Origin: an uncultured Lachnospiraceae bacterium
GTDB taxonomy: Bacteria; Bacillota; Clostridia; Lachnospirales; Lachnospiraceae
Length of the DNA: 13,491 nt
NCBI GenBank assembly: GCA_910585715.1
Contig: CAJUEX010000069.1
Coordinates: forward strand, 1 to 13,491
Direction of reading: 5' to 3'
Each line of letters opens with the position of its first letter. Position 1 is the stretch's first letter. Under the pieces are notes generated by a model, which made no database searches, had not been told where the DNA came from, and saw only the letters and a list, made by a program, of their open reading frames with translations. This document shows, piece by piece, positions 1-6,738 of this stretch. Position numbers and translations under genes: made by a program.

Positions 1-35
1 AAGGTGTTGCTTTTCGGCATTTCAAGAGGTGTTGC
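1..35. repeat. Partial 25-base-period tandem repeat cut by the left window edge
   Basis: The 9-mer AGGTGTTGC occurs at 2-10 and again at 27-35, exactly 25 bases apart. The complete unit in view runs from 11 to 35 and the preceding unit is truncated by the window edge, so about 1.4 copies are visible. The rest of 36-240 is AT-rich with no supported gene. A minus-strand frame stays open for roughly 60 codons there but has no start codon with an SD sequence. The repeat may be the end of a longer intergenic array, which cannot be judged from inside this window. Confidence 0.45.
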
Positions 36-240
36 AGTTACCCTGAAAATCTTGCTATCATTTCCATTTTATATGTTTATTTTGCATAAATCACTTCCCG
101 TTTTTCGAGCTCCTTTTGTTCATATCGCCCGTTTCTTCAATTCTTTCATATGACTTTGGTACTATTTTATAGATATTTTTGCTAAATAGTGGACCATCTC
201 TTTTGGATTTCTGCCTTTTTTTGGTTCTTTGAAAATATAA

Positions 241-270
241 TTGGATTTTTTTACCTGCGTAGGATATACT
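241..270 (+). promoter_or_regulatory. Candidate sigma-A promoter for murC
   Basis: A -35-like TTGGAT (241-246) is followed after 18 bases by TATACT (265-270), five of six matches to the -10 consensus. Transcription would start near 277, giving a leader of about 40 bases before the SD AAAGGAAGG (301-309) and the ATG at 316. The region is AT-rich, so chance matches are possible. No riboswitch or attenuator fold was recognised in the leader. Confidence 0.4.
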
Positions 271-315
271 TATATAAGATAAAAAACGCTTATTATATAT
301 AAAGGAAGGATAATC

Positions 316-1716
316 ATGTACAATATTGATTTTTCAAAACCTATTTCCATTCATTTCATAGGCATCGGCGGCATCAGCATGAGTGGCTTGGCCGAAATTC
401 TGGCTGACAGAAGCTTTACCGTCAGCGGCTCTGATGCCAAACAGTCCCCTTTGACAGAATCCCTTGAGAAAAAAGGAGTTACTGTATATTATGGACAAAA
501 TGCTTCAAATATTACTGATTCCGTACAACTAGTTGTCTACACCGCTGCCATAAGAGAAGACAACCCGGAGCTTTTAGCCGCAAAGGCAAGAAAAATCCCC
601 TGTATGACCAGAGCAGAACTTCTGGGGCAGATTATGAAAAATTATAAGCTCCCCATTGCCATCAGCGGAACACACGGGAAAACCACCACAACTTCCATGG
701 TCTCCGAAATCCTGCTGGCAGCAGACATGGACCCGACCCTCTCCATCGGCGGGATTTTAAAATCCATAGACGGCAATATCCGTATTGGCAGTTCCCCTTA
801 TTTCGTAACTGAGGCTTGTGAATATACTAACAGCTTTTTAAGCTTTTTTCCAAAAATAGGGCTGATTCTCAATGTGGAAGAGGATCATATGGATTTTTTC
901 AGGGACATAGAGCAAATCCGCGATTCTTTTCATCGTTTTGCAAAGCTTCTCCCAAAAGACGGCACCTTAATCATAAACGGAGATATAAAAGGCATCGACA
1001 CTATTATTTCCGATCTGGATTGCAATATTATTACTTATGGCACCGGTCCGGAATTTGATTATTTTCCAAAGGACATTACTTATGATACACTGGCAAGGCC
1101 CAGCTACACCCTTTGCCGCTCCCTGAAGGCTTCCGACACAAAAAACAGCCCTGCCGAAAGGATTACACTGGGGGTTACCGGCCAGCACAATGTGCAAAAC
1201 TCCCTTGCCGCCATCGCTCTTGCAGACTTGCTGGATATTTCTTCTGAAACAGTAAAGAGCGCCCTTTTTTCCTTCTGCGGAACGGACAGACGTTTTGAAT
1301 TAAAAGGAAAACTGGGAGAAATCACCGTTTTGGATGATTATGCCCACCATCCCACTGAAATCAAGGCAACCCTGCAGGCAGCAGAAAAGTATCCCCATAA
1401 GGATATCTGGTGCGTGTTCCAGCCCCATACCTATACACGCACAAAAGCATTTCTTTCCGATTTTGCCGGCGCTCTTTCACTGGCTGACCATGTAGTGCTC
1501 ACAGACATTTTTGCGGCCAGAGAGAAAAATACCATCGGCATTAGTTCCCGGGACCTGTTAAGGGAACTGGAAAAGCTGGGAGCGGACTGCCACTATTTTC
1601 CATCCTTTGATGAAATAGAAAATTTTTTATTAGAAAATTGCTCCCAGGGAGACCTGTTGATAACTATGGGCGCAGGAGATGTGGTAAAAATCGGGGAAAA
1701 ACTTCTGGGCATCTAA
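316..1716 (+). CDS. murC: UDP-N-acetylmuramate--L-alanine ligase (MurC)
   Basis: This cytoplasmic enzyme joins L-alanine to UDP-N-acetylmuramic acid using ATP, the first amino-acid addition in peptidoglycan precursor synthesis. The 466 residues match the usual family length. Seen in order: the N-terminal nucleotide-sugar Rossmann motif GIGGISMSGLAEIL (16-29), the Mur-ligase ATP loop SGTHGKTTTT (117-126), the central metal and catalytic segment with EACEY (166-170) and NVEEDHMDFF (186-195), the GQHNVQN helix (289-295), the C-terminal DDYAHHPTEI (340-349), and FQPHTYTRT (368-376). The ATG is supported by an AAAGGAAGG ribosome site seven bases upstream. The gene stands alone at the left and is separated from the replication operon by a DnaA-box-rich spacer. 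Short minus-strand open frames inside it are shadows. Identification is based on motif recognition of a very well-known family. Confidence 0.97.
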   Translation: MYNIDFSKPISIHFIGIGGISMSGLAEILADRSFTVSGSDAKQSPLTESLEKKGVTVYYGQNASNITDSVQLVVYTAAIREDNPELLAAKARKIPCMTRAELLGQIMKNYKLPIAISGTHGKTTTTSMVSEILLAADMDPTLSIGGILKSIDGNIRIGSSPYFVTEACEYTNSFLSFFPKIGLILNVEEDHMDFFRDIEQIRDSFHRFAKLLPKDGTLIINGDIKGIDTIISDLDCNIITYGTGPEFDYFPKDITYDTLARPSYTLCRSLKASDTKNSPAERITLGVTGQHNVQNSLAAIALADLLDISSETVKSALFSFCGTDRRFELKGKLGEITVLDDYAHHPTEIKATLQAAEKYPHKDIWCVFQPHTYTRTKAFLSDFAGALSLADHVVLTDIFAAREKNTIGISSRDLLRELEKLGADCHYFPSFDEIENFLLENCSQGDLLITMGAGDVVKIGEKLLGI

Positions 1717-1718
1717 TC

Positions 1719-1736
1719 TTGTCCACAATATCCACA
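1719..1736 (+). promoter_or_regulatory. Tandem pair of DnaA-box-like sites (pair 1)
   Basis: Two 9-mers lie head to tail with no gap: TTGTCCACA (1719-1727) and ATATCCACA (1728-1736). Each differs from the DnaA box TTATCCACA at one position. They begin three bases after the murC stop codon. A second pair with the same zero-gap arrangement lies at 1874-1891, which argues for a designed cluster. Confidence 0.65.
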
Positions 1737-1764
1737 TTTTTTACAAAAAAAGATTCATTTTTAA

Positions 1765-1773
1765 TGTGGATAA
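1765..1773 (-). promoter_or_regulatory. Perfect DnaA box, minus strand
   Basis: TGTGGATAA on the plus strand is an exact reverse complement of TTATCCACA. Together with the box at 1728-1736 it forms an inverted repeat: 1729-1738 pairs with 1763-1772 over ten bases, around a 24-base AT-rich spacer. That inverted repeat could also fold as a weak hairpin after murC, but no U-tract follows, so a terminator role is unlikely. Confidence 0.75.
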
Positions 1774-1873
1774 TCAGGTTTACATAATCTTTTCTCTTTT
1801 TTGCTAAATACTCCTTCGTTTTGCCCGCTTTTTGCAGATTTCTTTCTTTGGGAAAAGACATTATGTGCACCTC

Positions 1874-1891
1874 CTATCCACATTTTCCACA
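1874..1891 (+). promoter_or_regulatory. Tandem pair of DnaA-box-like sites (pair 2)
   Basis: CTATCCACA (1874-1882) is directly followed by TTTTCCACA (1883-1891), each one mismatch from TTATCCACA and in the same orientation as pair 1. The pair ends 56 bases upstream of the -35 element of the downstream replication operon, a position suited to transcriptional control by DnaA. Confidence 0.65.
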
Positions 1892-1947
1892 AAAGCCCGA
1901 ATTGCCGGAAAGCCCGTGTTTTCAAGGGTTTAAGCCAAATTTGCTGT

Positions 1948-1975
1948 TTGCATTTTGAAAAATATGTGCTATAAT
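1948..1975 (+). promoter_or_regulatory. Promoter of the dnaD-like / helicase-loader / prs operon
   Basis: TTGCAT (1948-1953) and a perfect TATAAT (1970-1975) are separated by 16 bases. A TG at 1967-1968 makes it an extended -10 promoter. The start site would fall near 1982, leaving a leader of about 48 bases with the SD AGGTGA (2018-2023) six bases before the ATG at 2030. This is the best promoter seen in the window. Confidence 0.75.
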
Positions 1976-2029
1976 TTTTCTTGCTTTCAAATGCTGAGAG
2001 CCGAAAAAACAAAGGACAGGTGAACGGAA

Positions 2030-3052
2030 ATGAGCCCCCTCACAATTTACAAAGACAATTATTCGGATGCAACGGTAATATCCAACTGTTTCATTGATGA
2101 ATATATGAAGGACGCCAACGATGCCCAGCTTAAGATATATCTGTATCTGATACGTATGATGAGTGCAAATCTGCCTACCAGCATATCGGATATAGCAGAC
2201 AAATTCAATCTTACTGAGCGGGATGTGGTTCGTGCGCTTAAATATTGGGAGGAAAAAAAGCTTCTTATTTTAGATTATAACGACAATAACCATATTGCCG
2301 GAATCCATATTCAGGATATGGATAAAATGCCCCGGGGGGAAATCGTCCCCCTTGCCAAAAAAGCAATGCCGGTTCCTGCCAAGAATGAAAAGCCGGCATT
2401 TGAAAAACCGAAATACACCCCAAGCCAGCTTCGTGCACTGAAGGATGATGATGTTTTTTCGGAAATTATTTTTGTTTCAGAGCAGTATCTGGAAAAAACC
2501 CTTTCCACTTCAGAAATAAGCAGCATTGTATTTTTCTATGATACTTTGGGATTTTCCCAGGAGCTGATTGATTATCTGATTGAATATTGCGTAGGCCACG
2601 GCCATAAAAGCATGCATTACATAGAAAAGGTAGCCATGAACTGGGCTGAAGAGCATGTGACTACCGTAAGGCAGGCCAAGCTTCGTTCAAACAAATATGA
2701 CAAGCTGGTATATGCAGTCATGAAGGCCCTCGGAAAGAATTCTGTGCCTACACAGACAGAAGCTGATTATATTACAAGATGGAGCAGGGAATATGGATTT
2801 GACAAGGAAATGATTCTGACAGCCTGCGAAAAAGCAGTTTTGGCAGTGGACAAAAACCGTTTCCAGTATACCGACGGCATTTTAAACAAATGGCTGAAAG
2901 CAGGGGTTCGCACCAAAGCCCAGGCGTCTGCCTTTGACCAGAGCTTTAAGCAGTCCAAAGCAGCCCCCCAAAAATCAGGCGGGCAATTTCAGGACTTCAA
3001 ACAAAATACCTATGATTATGCCAGTCTTGAACAGGAAATTTTAAGCAACTAA
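2030..3052 (+). CDS. DnaD-domain primosome/replication initiation protein
   Basis: The 340-residue protein belongs to the DnaD/DnaB superfamily of Firmicutes, which helps load the replicative helicase at the origin and at stalled forks. The N-terminal part (about 30-95) resembles a winged helix: helices around LKIYLYLIRMM and SISDIADKFNLTERDVVRAL, followed by a strand-rich wing. A charged, proline-rich linker spans about 100-140. Two DnaD C-terminal (DDBH2) domains follow. The first, about 142-215, ends in a Y-x3-V-x3-W motif (Y197-W205). The second, about 222-295, carries the classic Y-x3-I-x3-W (Y280-W288). The tail (300-340) is Gln/Lys-rich and probably disordered. It is the first gene of a three-gene operon directly upstream of its likely partner ATPase, with a 12-base gap. 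It could be called DnaD or DnaB-like; the symbol is left open because clostridial members do not map cleanly to either. Confidence 0.9.
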   Translation: MSPLTIYKDNYSDATVISNCFIDEYMKDANDAQLKIYLYLIRMMSANLPTSISDIADKFNLTERDVVRALKYWEEKKLLILDYNDNNHIAGIHIQDMDKMPRGEIVPLAKKAMPVPAKNEKPAFEKPKYTPSQLRALKDDDVFSEIIFVSEQYLEKTLSTSEISSIVFFYDTLGFSQELIDYLIEYCVGHGHKSMHYIEKVAMNWAEEHVTTVRQAKLRSNKYDKLVYAVMKALGKNSVPTQTEADYITRWSREYGFDKEMILTACEKAVLAVDKNRFQYTDGILNKWLKAGVRTKAQASAFDQSFKQSKAAPQKSGGQFQDFKQNTYDYASLEQEILSN

Positions 3053-3064
3053 AAGGAGACCGCC

Positions 3065-4036
3065 ATGGCCCTTACCAATGCCCAGTATGATTTTATCATG
3101 CGGAATTATGAAAAAAAGCAAAGTAAAAACGCTTACCTGTTAAATAAACGTTATAAGGAAATACTTGAAAAAATACCGGAATATCAGGAGATTGACCATT
3201 CCATCTCCTCTCTTTGCATGGAAAAAGGCAGGCGGCTCTTAAATGGCGACAGTCAGGCTACTGCTTCTCTCCATGAGCAGGTTGCTTCTCTCTCCGCCCA
3301 AAAGAAACGTCTTTTAAAGGATGCCGGCTATCCGGACAATTATCTGGAGCCTTTTTATGACTGTCCGCTCTGTAAGGATACCGGTTTTATAGAGGGAGAA
3401 AAATGCAGTTGCTTTAAACAGGCTATTATCAATCTGCTTTATGAGCAGTCTAACATTAAGGAAATGCTCAAGGAAGAAAACTTTTCCAGACTATCCATGG
3501 AATATTATATAGGAGAGGATTTGGAAAGATTTTCCCAGGCAGTGGATGGCAGCAGAAAATTTATAGCAGATTTTAACTTAGACTATCATAATTTATTTTT
3601 TTATGGTACAGTAGGGACGGGAAAGTCATTTTTATCAAGCTGTATTGCCAAAGAGCTTATAGATAAAGGGCATTCTGTAATATATTTCAGCTCTTTAAAG
3701 CTTTTTGACACTTTATCCAAAATGACCTTTGAACACCGGAATAAGGAGGAATTGAACCGCATTTATGATGATTTGTACAATTGCGATCTTCTTATTATAG
3801 ATGATTTGGGTACGGAGCTTACAAATTCCTTTGTGACCTCCAGTTTATTTTCCTGCCTGAATGAGCGGCATCTCAGGAAAAACCCTACGATTATTTCTAC
3901 AAATCTTTCATTAGAGGAACTGAGCATGCGTTATTCAGAGCGGATTTTTTCCCGTATAACAAGCTATTTTGATTTATATAAATTAACCGGACAGGATATT
4001 CGAATGCACAAAAAAAGAATTGCAAACAGAAAGTAA
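3065..4036 (+). CDS. DnaC/DnaI-like helicase-loader AAA+ ATPase
   Basis: This cytoplasmic AAA+ ATPase probably loads the replicative hexameric helicase onto single-stranded origin DNA. Length is 323 residues, near the size of Bacillus DnaI. The N-terminal part (1-95) is helical and charged. A four-cysteine cluster C100-x2-C103-x10-C114-x-C116 looks like the zinc-binding helicase-interaction region. The ATPase core has Walker A GTVGTGKS (181-188), Walker B LLIIDDLG (242-249), sensor-1 STN (278-280), and an arginine-finger-like segment around R293/R297 in SERIFSRI. The start has the strong SD AAGGAG (3053-3058) seven bases upstream. It follows the DnaD-domain gene by 12 bases and precedes the Prs-family gene by 11. 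The family also includes IstB transposition ATPases, but the cysteine cluster, the DnaD neighbour and the absence of a transposase favour a replication role. Confidence 0.92.
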   Translation: MALTNAQYDFIMRNYEKKQSKNAYLLNKRYKEILEKIPEYQEIDHSISSLCMEKGRRLLNGDSQATASLHEQVASLSAQKKRLLKDAGYPDNYLEPFYDCPLCKDTGFIEGEKCSCFKQAIINLLYEQSNIKEMLKEENFSRLSMEYYIGEDLERFSQAVDGSRKFIADFNLDYHNLFFYGTVGTGKSFLSSCIAKELIDKGHSVIYFSSLKLFDTLSKMTFEHRNKEELNRIYDDLYNCDLLIIDDLGTELTNSFVTSSLFSCLNERHLRKNPTIISTNLSLEELSMRYSERIFSRITSYFDLYKLTGQDIRMHKKRIANRK

Positions 4037-4047
4037 GGAGGCTTTTC

Positions 4048-5232
4048 ATGTCAAGACGTGAGGAAACACAAAATTTAGAAACAATACCCGTAGGCTCACT
4101 GGGTATCATTCCTTTAAAGGGATGTCAGGAACTTGGAGCAAAGGTAAATCAATACCTTGTAAACTGGAGGACAGAAAGAGAAAGCGCCCACAAGGACAGC
4201 CTTGCTTTTTCAGGCTATCAAAGAGATTCCTACATTCTGAAAACAAAAGTGCCCCGCTTTGGCTCCGGCGAAGCAAAGGGCGTTATACTGGAATCTGTCC
4301 GGGGAAATGATTTGTACATAATGGTAGATGTTGCCAATTACAGCCTGACCTATTCTTTATGCGGACACGAAAACCGCATGTCCCCTGATGACCATTATCA
4401 GGATTTAAAGCGTATTATTGCTGCAGTAGGCGGAAAGGCAAGGCGGATAACCGTTATCATGCCCTTCCTCTATGAAAGCAGACAGCATAAAAGAAGCACA
4501 AGAGAATCTTTAGACTGTGCCATTGCTCTGCAGGAGCTGGTGCGTATGGGCGTGGACAACATTATTACTTTTGACGCCCATGACCCCCGGGTACAAAATG
4601 CAATTCCTCTCCATGGATTTGAAACAGTACAGCCTGCTTACCAGTTCATCAAGGGATTGTTAAAGCATATTAAGGATTTATCCATAGATTCTTCCCATAT
4701 GATGGTAATCAGTCCCGATGAGGGAGGCATGAACCGTGCTATATATATCGCAAACGTCCTTGGCCTTGATATGGGCATGTTTTATAAGCGCCGGGACTAT
4801 ACACAGATTGTAGACGGCAGAAATCCAATTGTTGCCCATGAATTTCTGGGCACCAGCGTGGAAGGAAAGGATATGATCATTATTGATGATATGATTTCCT
4901 CCGGCGAAAGTATTCTGGAAACCGCTTCAGAACTGAAGAAGAGAAAAGCCGGCAGGGTGTTTGTGTTTGTCACCTTCGGTCTTTTTACAAATGGTCTGGA
5001 CAAGTTTGACAAGGCTTATGAAGCCGGACTGATTGACCGGATTCTTACTACTAATCTGATATACCAGACGCCGGAGCTTTTGGAAAAGCCCTGGTATATC
5101 AATTGTGATATGAGTAAGTATATTGCTTATATTATCGATACTTTGAACCATGATACTTCCATCAGTGATTTGTTGAATCCAAGTGACAGGATTCAGAGGC
5201 TGGTGAATAAGTATCGGAAGGGGAAAGTTTAA
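4048..5232 (+). CDS. prs: Ribose-phosphate pyrophosphokinase, long divergent form (Prs family)
   Basis: This family makes PRPP from ribose 5-phosphate and ATP, feeding nucleotide, His, Trp and NAD synthesis. The 394 residues exceed the usual roughly 315. The extra length includes about 50 N-terminal residues, an insert around 95-118 and an extended C-terminus. Recognisable landmarks: the ATP-site segment ESRQHKR (143-149), the catalytic His region FDAHDPRVQN (175-184), SPDEGGMNRA (222-231), the flexible-loop KRR (247-249), and the PRPP loop IDDMISSGES (279-288). The PRPP loop still fits the general phosphoribosyltransferase pattern but differs from the usual DDxIDTAGT of Prs. Activity is therefore likely but not certain; a Prs-related protein with altered activity is the alternative. 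The start follows GGAGG (4037-4041) with good spacing. It is the last gene of the replication operon and ends 26 bases before a giant palindrome. Confidence 0.85.
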   Translation: MSRREETQNLETIPVGSLGIIPLKGCQELGAKVNQYLVNWRTERESAHKDSLAFSGYQRDSYILKTKVPRFGSGEAKGVILESVRGNDLYIMVDVANYSLTYSLCGHENRMSPDDHYQDLKRIIAAVGGKARRITVIMPFLYESRQHKRSTRESLDCAIALQELVRMGVDNIITFDAHDPRVQNAIPLHGFETVQPAYQFIKGLLKHIKDLSIDSSHMMVISPDEGGMNRAIYIANVLGLDMGMFYKRRDYTQIVDGRNPIVAHEFLGTSVEGKDMIIIDDMISSGESILETASELKKRKAGRVFVFVTFGLFTNGLDKFDKAYEAGLIDRILTTNLIYQTPELLEKPWYINCDMSKYIAYIIDTLNHDTSISDLLNPSDRIQRLVNKYRKGKV

Positions 5233-5234
5233 GT

Positions 5235-5258
5235 ATAGGTTGTGATATAGGTTGTGAT
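5235..5258. repeat. Perfect 12-base tandem duplication abutting the palindrome
   Basis: ATAGGTTGTGAT occurs twice without a gap (5235-5246 and 5247-5258). It lies two bases after the prs-like stop codon and ends exactly where the left arm of the palindrome starts (5259). Confidence 0.85.
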
Positions 5259-5419
5259 AAAATTCAGGCAGTGTGCAGTTTGTTTTTGGAACCTGATATG
5301 CCAGACATTCCAATGAGCCTTTAAGCAAAAATTGTGTCAGCAATGGCTTCCACAATTTTAAAGTCTCATTTCCATGGCATATAAGGTTCCAAAAACAAAC
5401 TGCACACTGCCTGAATTTT
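5259..5419. repeat. 161-base near-perfect palindrome with 45-base arms, possible two-way terminator or mobile palindromic element
   Basis: Arm 5259-5303 is the reverse complement of arm 5375-5419 at 44 of 45 positions; the exception is G5295 opposite A5383. The 71-base centre also pairs. AATGAG (5312-5317) pairs with CTCATT (5365-5370). CTTTAA (5319-5324) pairs with 5358-5363. AATTGTG (5330-5336) pairs with CACAATT (5351-5357) beyond a five-base bulge. AGC/GCT (5339-5341 and 5346-5348) closes an AATG loop. The ends are A4 and T4-5, so a transcript from either side would see a stem flanked by A and U tracts. It sits between the plus-strand replication operon and the minus-strand aminopeptidase, so a bidirectional terminator role is plausible. 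No open frame encodes a transposase, so an autonomous element is excluded; a MITE-like element or structured RNA remains possible. Confidence 0.85.
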
Positions 5420-5454
5420 TGCGGAACGTTATTGGTTTTTTCGGAACGTTATTG
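5416..5454. repeat. Imperfect 20-base-period tandem duplication at the right flank of the palindrome
   Basis: The segment 5416-5434 is repeated at 5436-5454 with 18 of 19 matches. The core CGGAACGTTATTG is identical at 5422-5434 and 5442-5454 and contains the palindromic hexamer AACGTT. The 20-base spacing is about two helical turns, so a protein-binding operator is possible, although no gene start lies nearby. The remainder of the spacer to 5577 is AT-rich; nothing further was recognised except a weak AT-only hairpin at 5490-5510. Confidence 0.8.
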
Positions 5455-5577
5455 AGTGGATATACTTGCTAAAAGATGGATTTATTTTTGATTATAAAGG
5501 TTTTTTAATCATTCTTACCTTTTAATCGGTTGATTTCCTGGTCTTTTTAATCTGCTTTTTTTATTTGGCATATAAAT

Positions 5578-6693
5578 CTACTTTAAATTTTCCGGATTCA
5601 GGGGGGACAGTTCGGGGAGCTGGAAAATTCCGTCTTTTCTTATGAGGGTGTCGTCAAAGTAGATTTCGCCTCCGCCGTATTCTTTGCGCTGGATAAGTAC
5701 CAGATCCCAGTGGATGACGGACTTGTTGCCGTTTGGGGCTTCTTCGTAGCAGTTGCCGGGGGTGAAATGGATGGAGCCGCATATTTTTTCGTCAAACAGG
5801 ATGTCTTTCATGGGCTTTAGGATGTAGGGGTTTACTCCAATGGCAAATTCGCCGATGTATCTGGCTCCTTCATCAGAATCTAACAGCTTGTTTATTCTTT
5901 CTGTATCGTTAGCTGTTGCTTCTATGATTTTGCCGTCCTGAAAGGTAAGCTTTACGTTTTCGTAGGTAAAGCCCTGATACAGGGATGGGGCATTGTAAGA
6001 AATAGTGCCGTTTACTGAATTTCTCACGGGAGCAGTAAATACTTCCCCGTCGGGAATATTCATGGAGCCGCTGCAGGGAATGGCGGGAATTCCTTTTATG
6101 GAGAAAGTCAAATCCGTGCCGGGACCCAGAATCCTTACTTTGTCTGTCCGGTTCAAGCAGGATACCAGCGCTTCCATTGCTTTATCCATTTTACTGTAAT
6201 CCAGATTGCAGACATTGAAATAGAAATCCTCAAAGCTTTCCATGCTTGTGCCTGCCAACTGAGCCATTGCGGCATTTGGATAACGCAGTACCACCCATCT
6301 TGTTTTGGGAACCCGGATTTTATGGTGAACCGGTTCCATGTAAAGCTTATCGTAAAGTTCCATTTTTTCTGCCGGAACATCAGAGAGCTCTGCCACATTA
6401 TCAGCGCCCCGGATACCGATATAGCAGTCCATCTTTCCCATTTCTTCTGCATCCAGCTTTGCCATCAGCTTTAACTGCTCCTCTTTGCAGGACAAAAGCA
6501 TTTCCCGCTGTACCCTTTGGTTTGTATAATGGGGAAAAGGATTTCCTTTTGCATTATATACCTCTTTGATAACCTGCATAGCCAACTGTTCCGTGGCCGC
6601 TCCGGTATAGTGGATATATACGTTATCCCCTTCTTTTACCTTACAGGAATAATGCACCAGATTCTTTGCCAACAGCTTTATTCTTTCATCCAT
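5578..6693 (-). CDS. M29-family metallo-aminopeptidase (AmpS/PepS type)
   Basis: This cytoplasmic metal-dependent aminopeptidase of peptidase family M29 removes N-terminal residues from peptides, a role in peptide turnover. The chosen ATG at 6693 gives 371 residues, close to the family norm, and is preceded by GGAGG (plus-strand 6702-6706) eight bases upstream. The longer frame from a TTG at 6708 begins within that SD and is unlikely. Expected metal ligands are all present; numbering from the chosen Met, they are E217 in GEVFTAP, E282 in GEFAIGVNP, H309 in SIHFTPGN, and H328 and D330 in IHWDLV. The N-terminal half carries the family's alpha/beta domain. It is 45 bases downstream of the 841-residue protein gene and probably cotranscribed with it. 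Transcription would run into the palindrome at 5259-5419. Confidence 0.93.
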   Translation of the reverse strand: MDERIKLLAKNLVHYSCKVKEGDNVYIHYTGAATEQLAMQVIKEVYNAKGNPFPHYTNQRVQREMLLSCKEEQLKLMAKLDAEEMGKMDCYIGIRGADNVAELSDVPAEKMELYDKLYMEPVHHKIRVPKTRWVVLRYPNAAMAQLAGTSMESFEDFYFNVCNLDYSKMDKAMEALVSCLNRTDKVRILGPGTDLTFSIKGIPAIPCSGSMNIPDGEVFTAPVRNSVNGTISYNAPSLYQGFTYENVKLTFQDGKIIEATANDTERINKLLDSDEGARYIGEFAIGVNPYILKPMKDILFDEKICGSIHFTPGNCYEEAPNGNKSVIHWDLVLIQRKEYGGGEIYFDDTLIRKDGIFQLPELSPLNPENLK

Positions 6694-6701
6694 TTTCTTG
6701 A

Positions 6702-6706
6702 CCTCC
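6702..6706 (-). promoter_or_regulatory. Ribosome binding site deciding the aminopeptidase start
   Basis: GGAGG on the minus strand is eight bases from ATG 6693. It overlaps the upstream in-frame TTG at 6708, which is therefore rejected as the start. Confidence 0.85.
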
Positions 6707-6738
6707 AAATATTTTCTCCTGCTATTTTTCCCGTTTTT

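Noticed and set aside
36..300. Minus-strand open stretch of about 60 codons upstream of murC
   Set aside because: It has no start codon with an SD, is Lys-rich as expected from AT-rich spacer, and shows no recognisable motif.
1729..1772. Hairpin after murC as a rho-independent terminator
   Set aside because: The ten-base stem is made by inverted DnaA boxes, has a 24-base loop and no U-tract after it.
1664..2012. Two overlapping minus-strand open frames in the murC-dnaD spacer
   Set aside because: They cover the DnaA boxes and promoter, overlap each other, lack a convincing SD, and encode Lys/Phe-rich low-quality sequence.
3065..4036. IstB-type transposition helper ATPase
   Set aside because: There is no IstA-like transposase or inverted repeats nearby. 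The four-cysteine region and the adjacent DnaD-domain gene fit a helicase loader better.
4927..5355. Minus-strand 142-codon open frame
   Set aside because: It lies mostly antisense to the prs-like gene and runs into the palindrome. Its repeated residues come from the 12-base tandem duplication, so it is a shadow.
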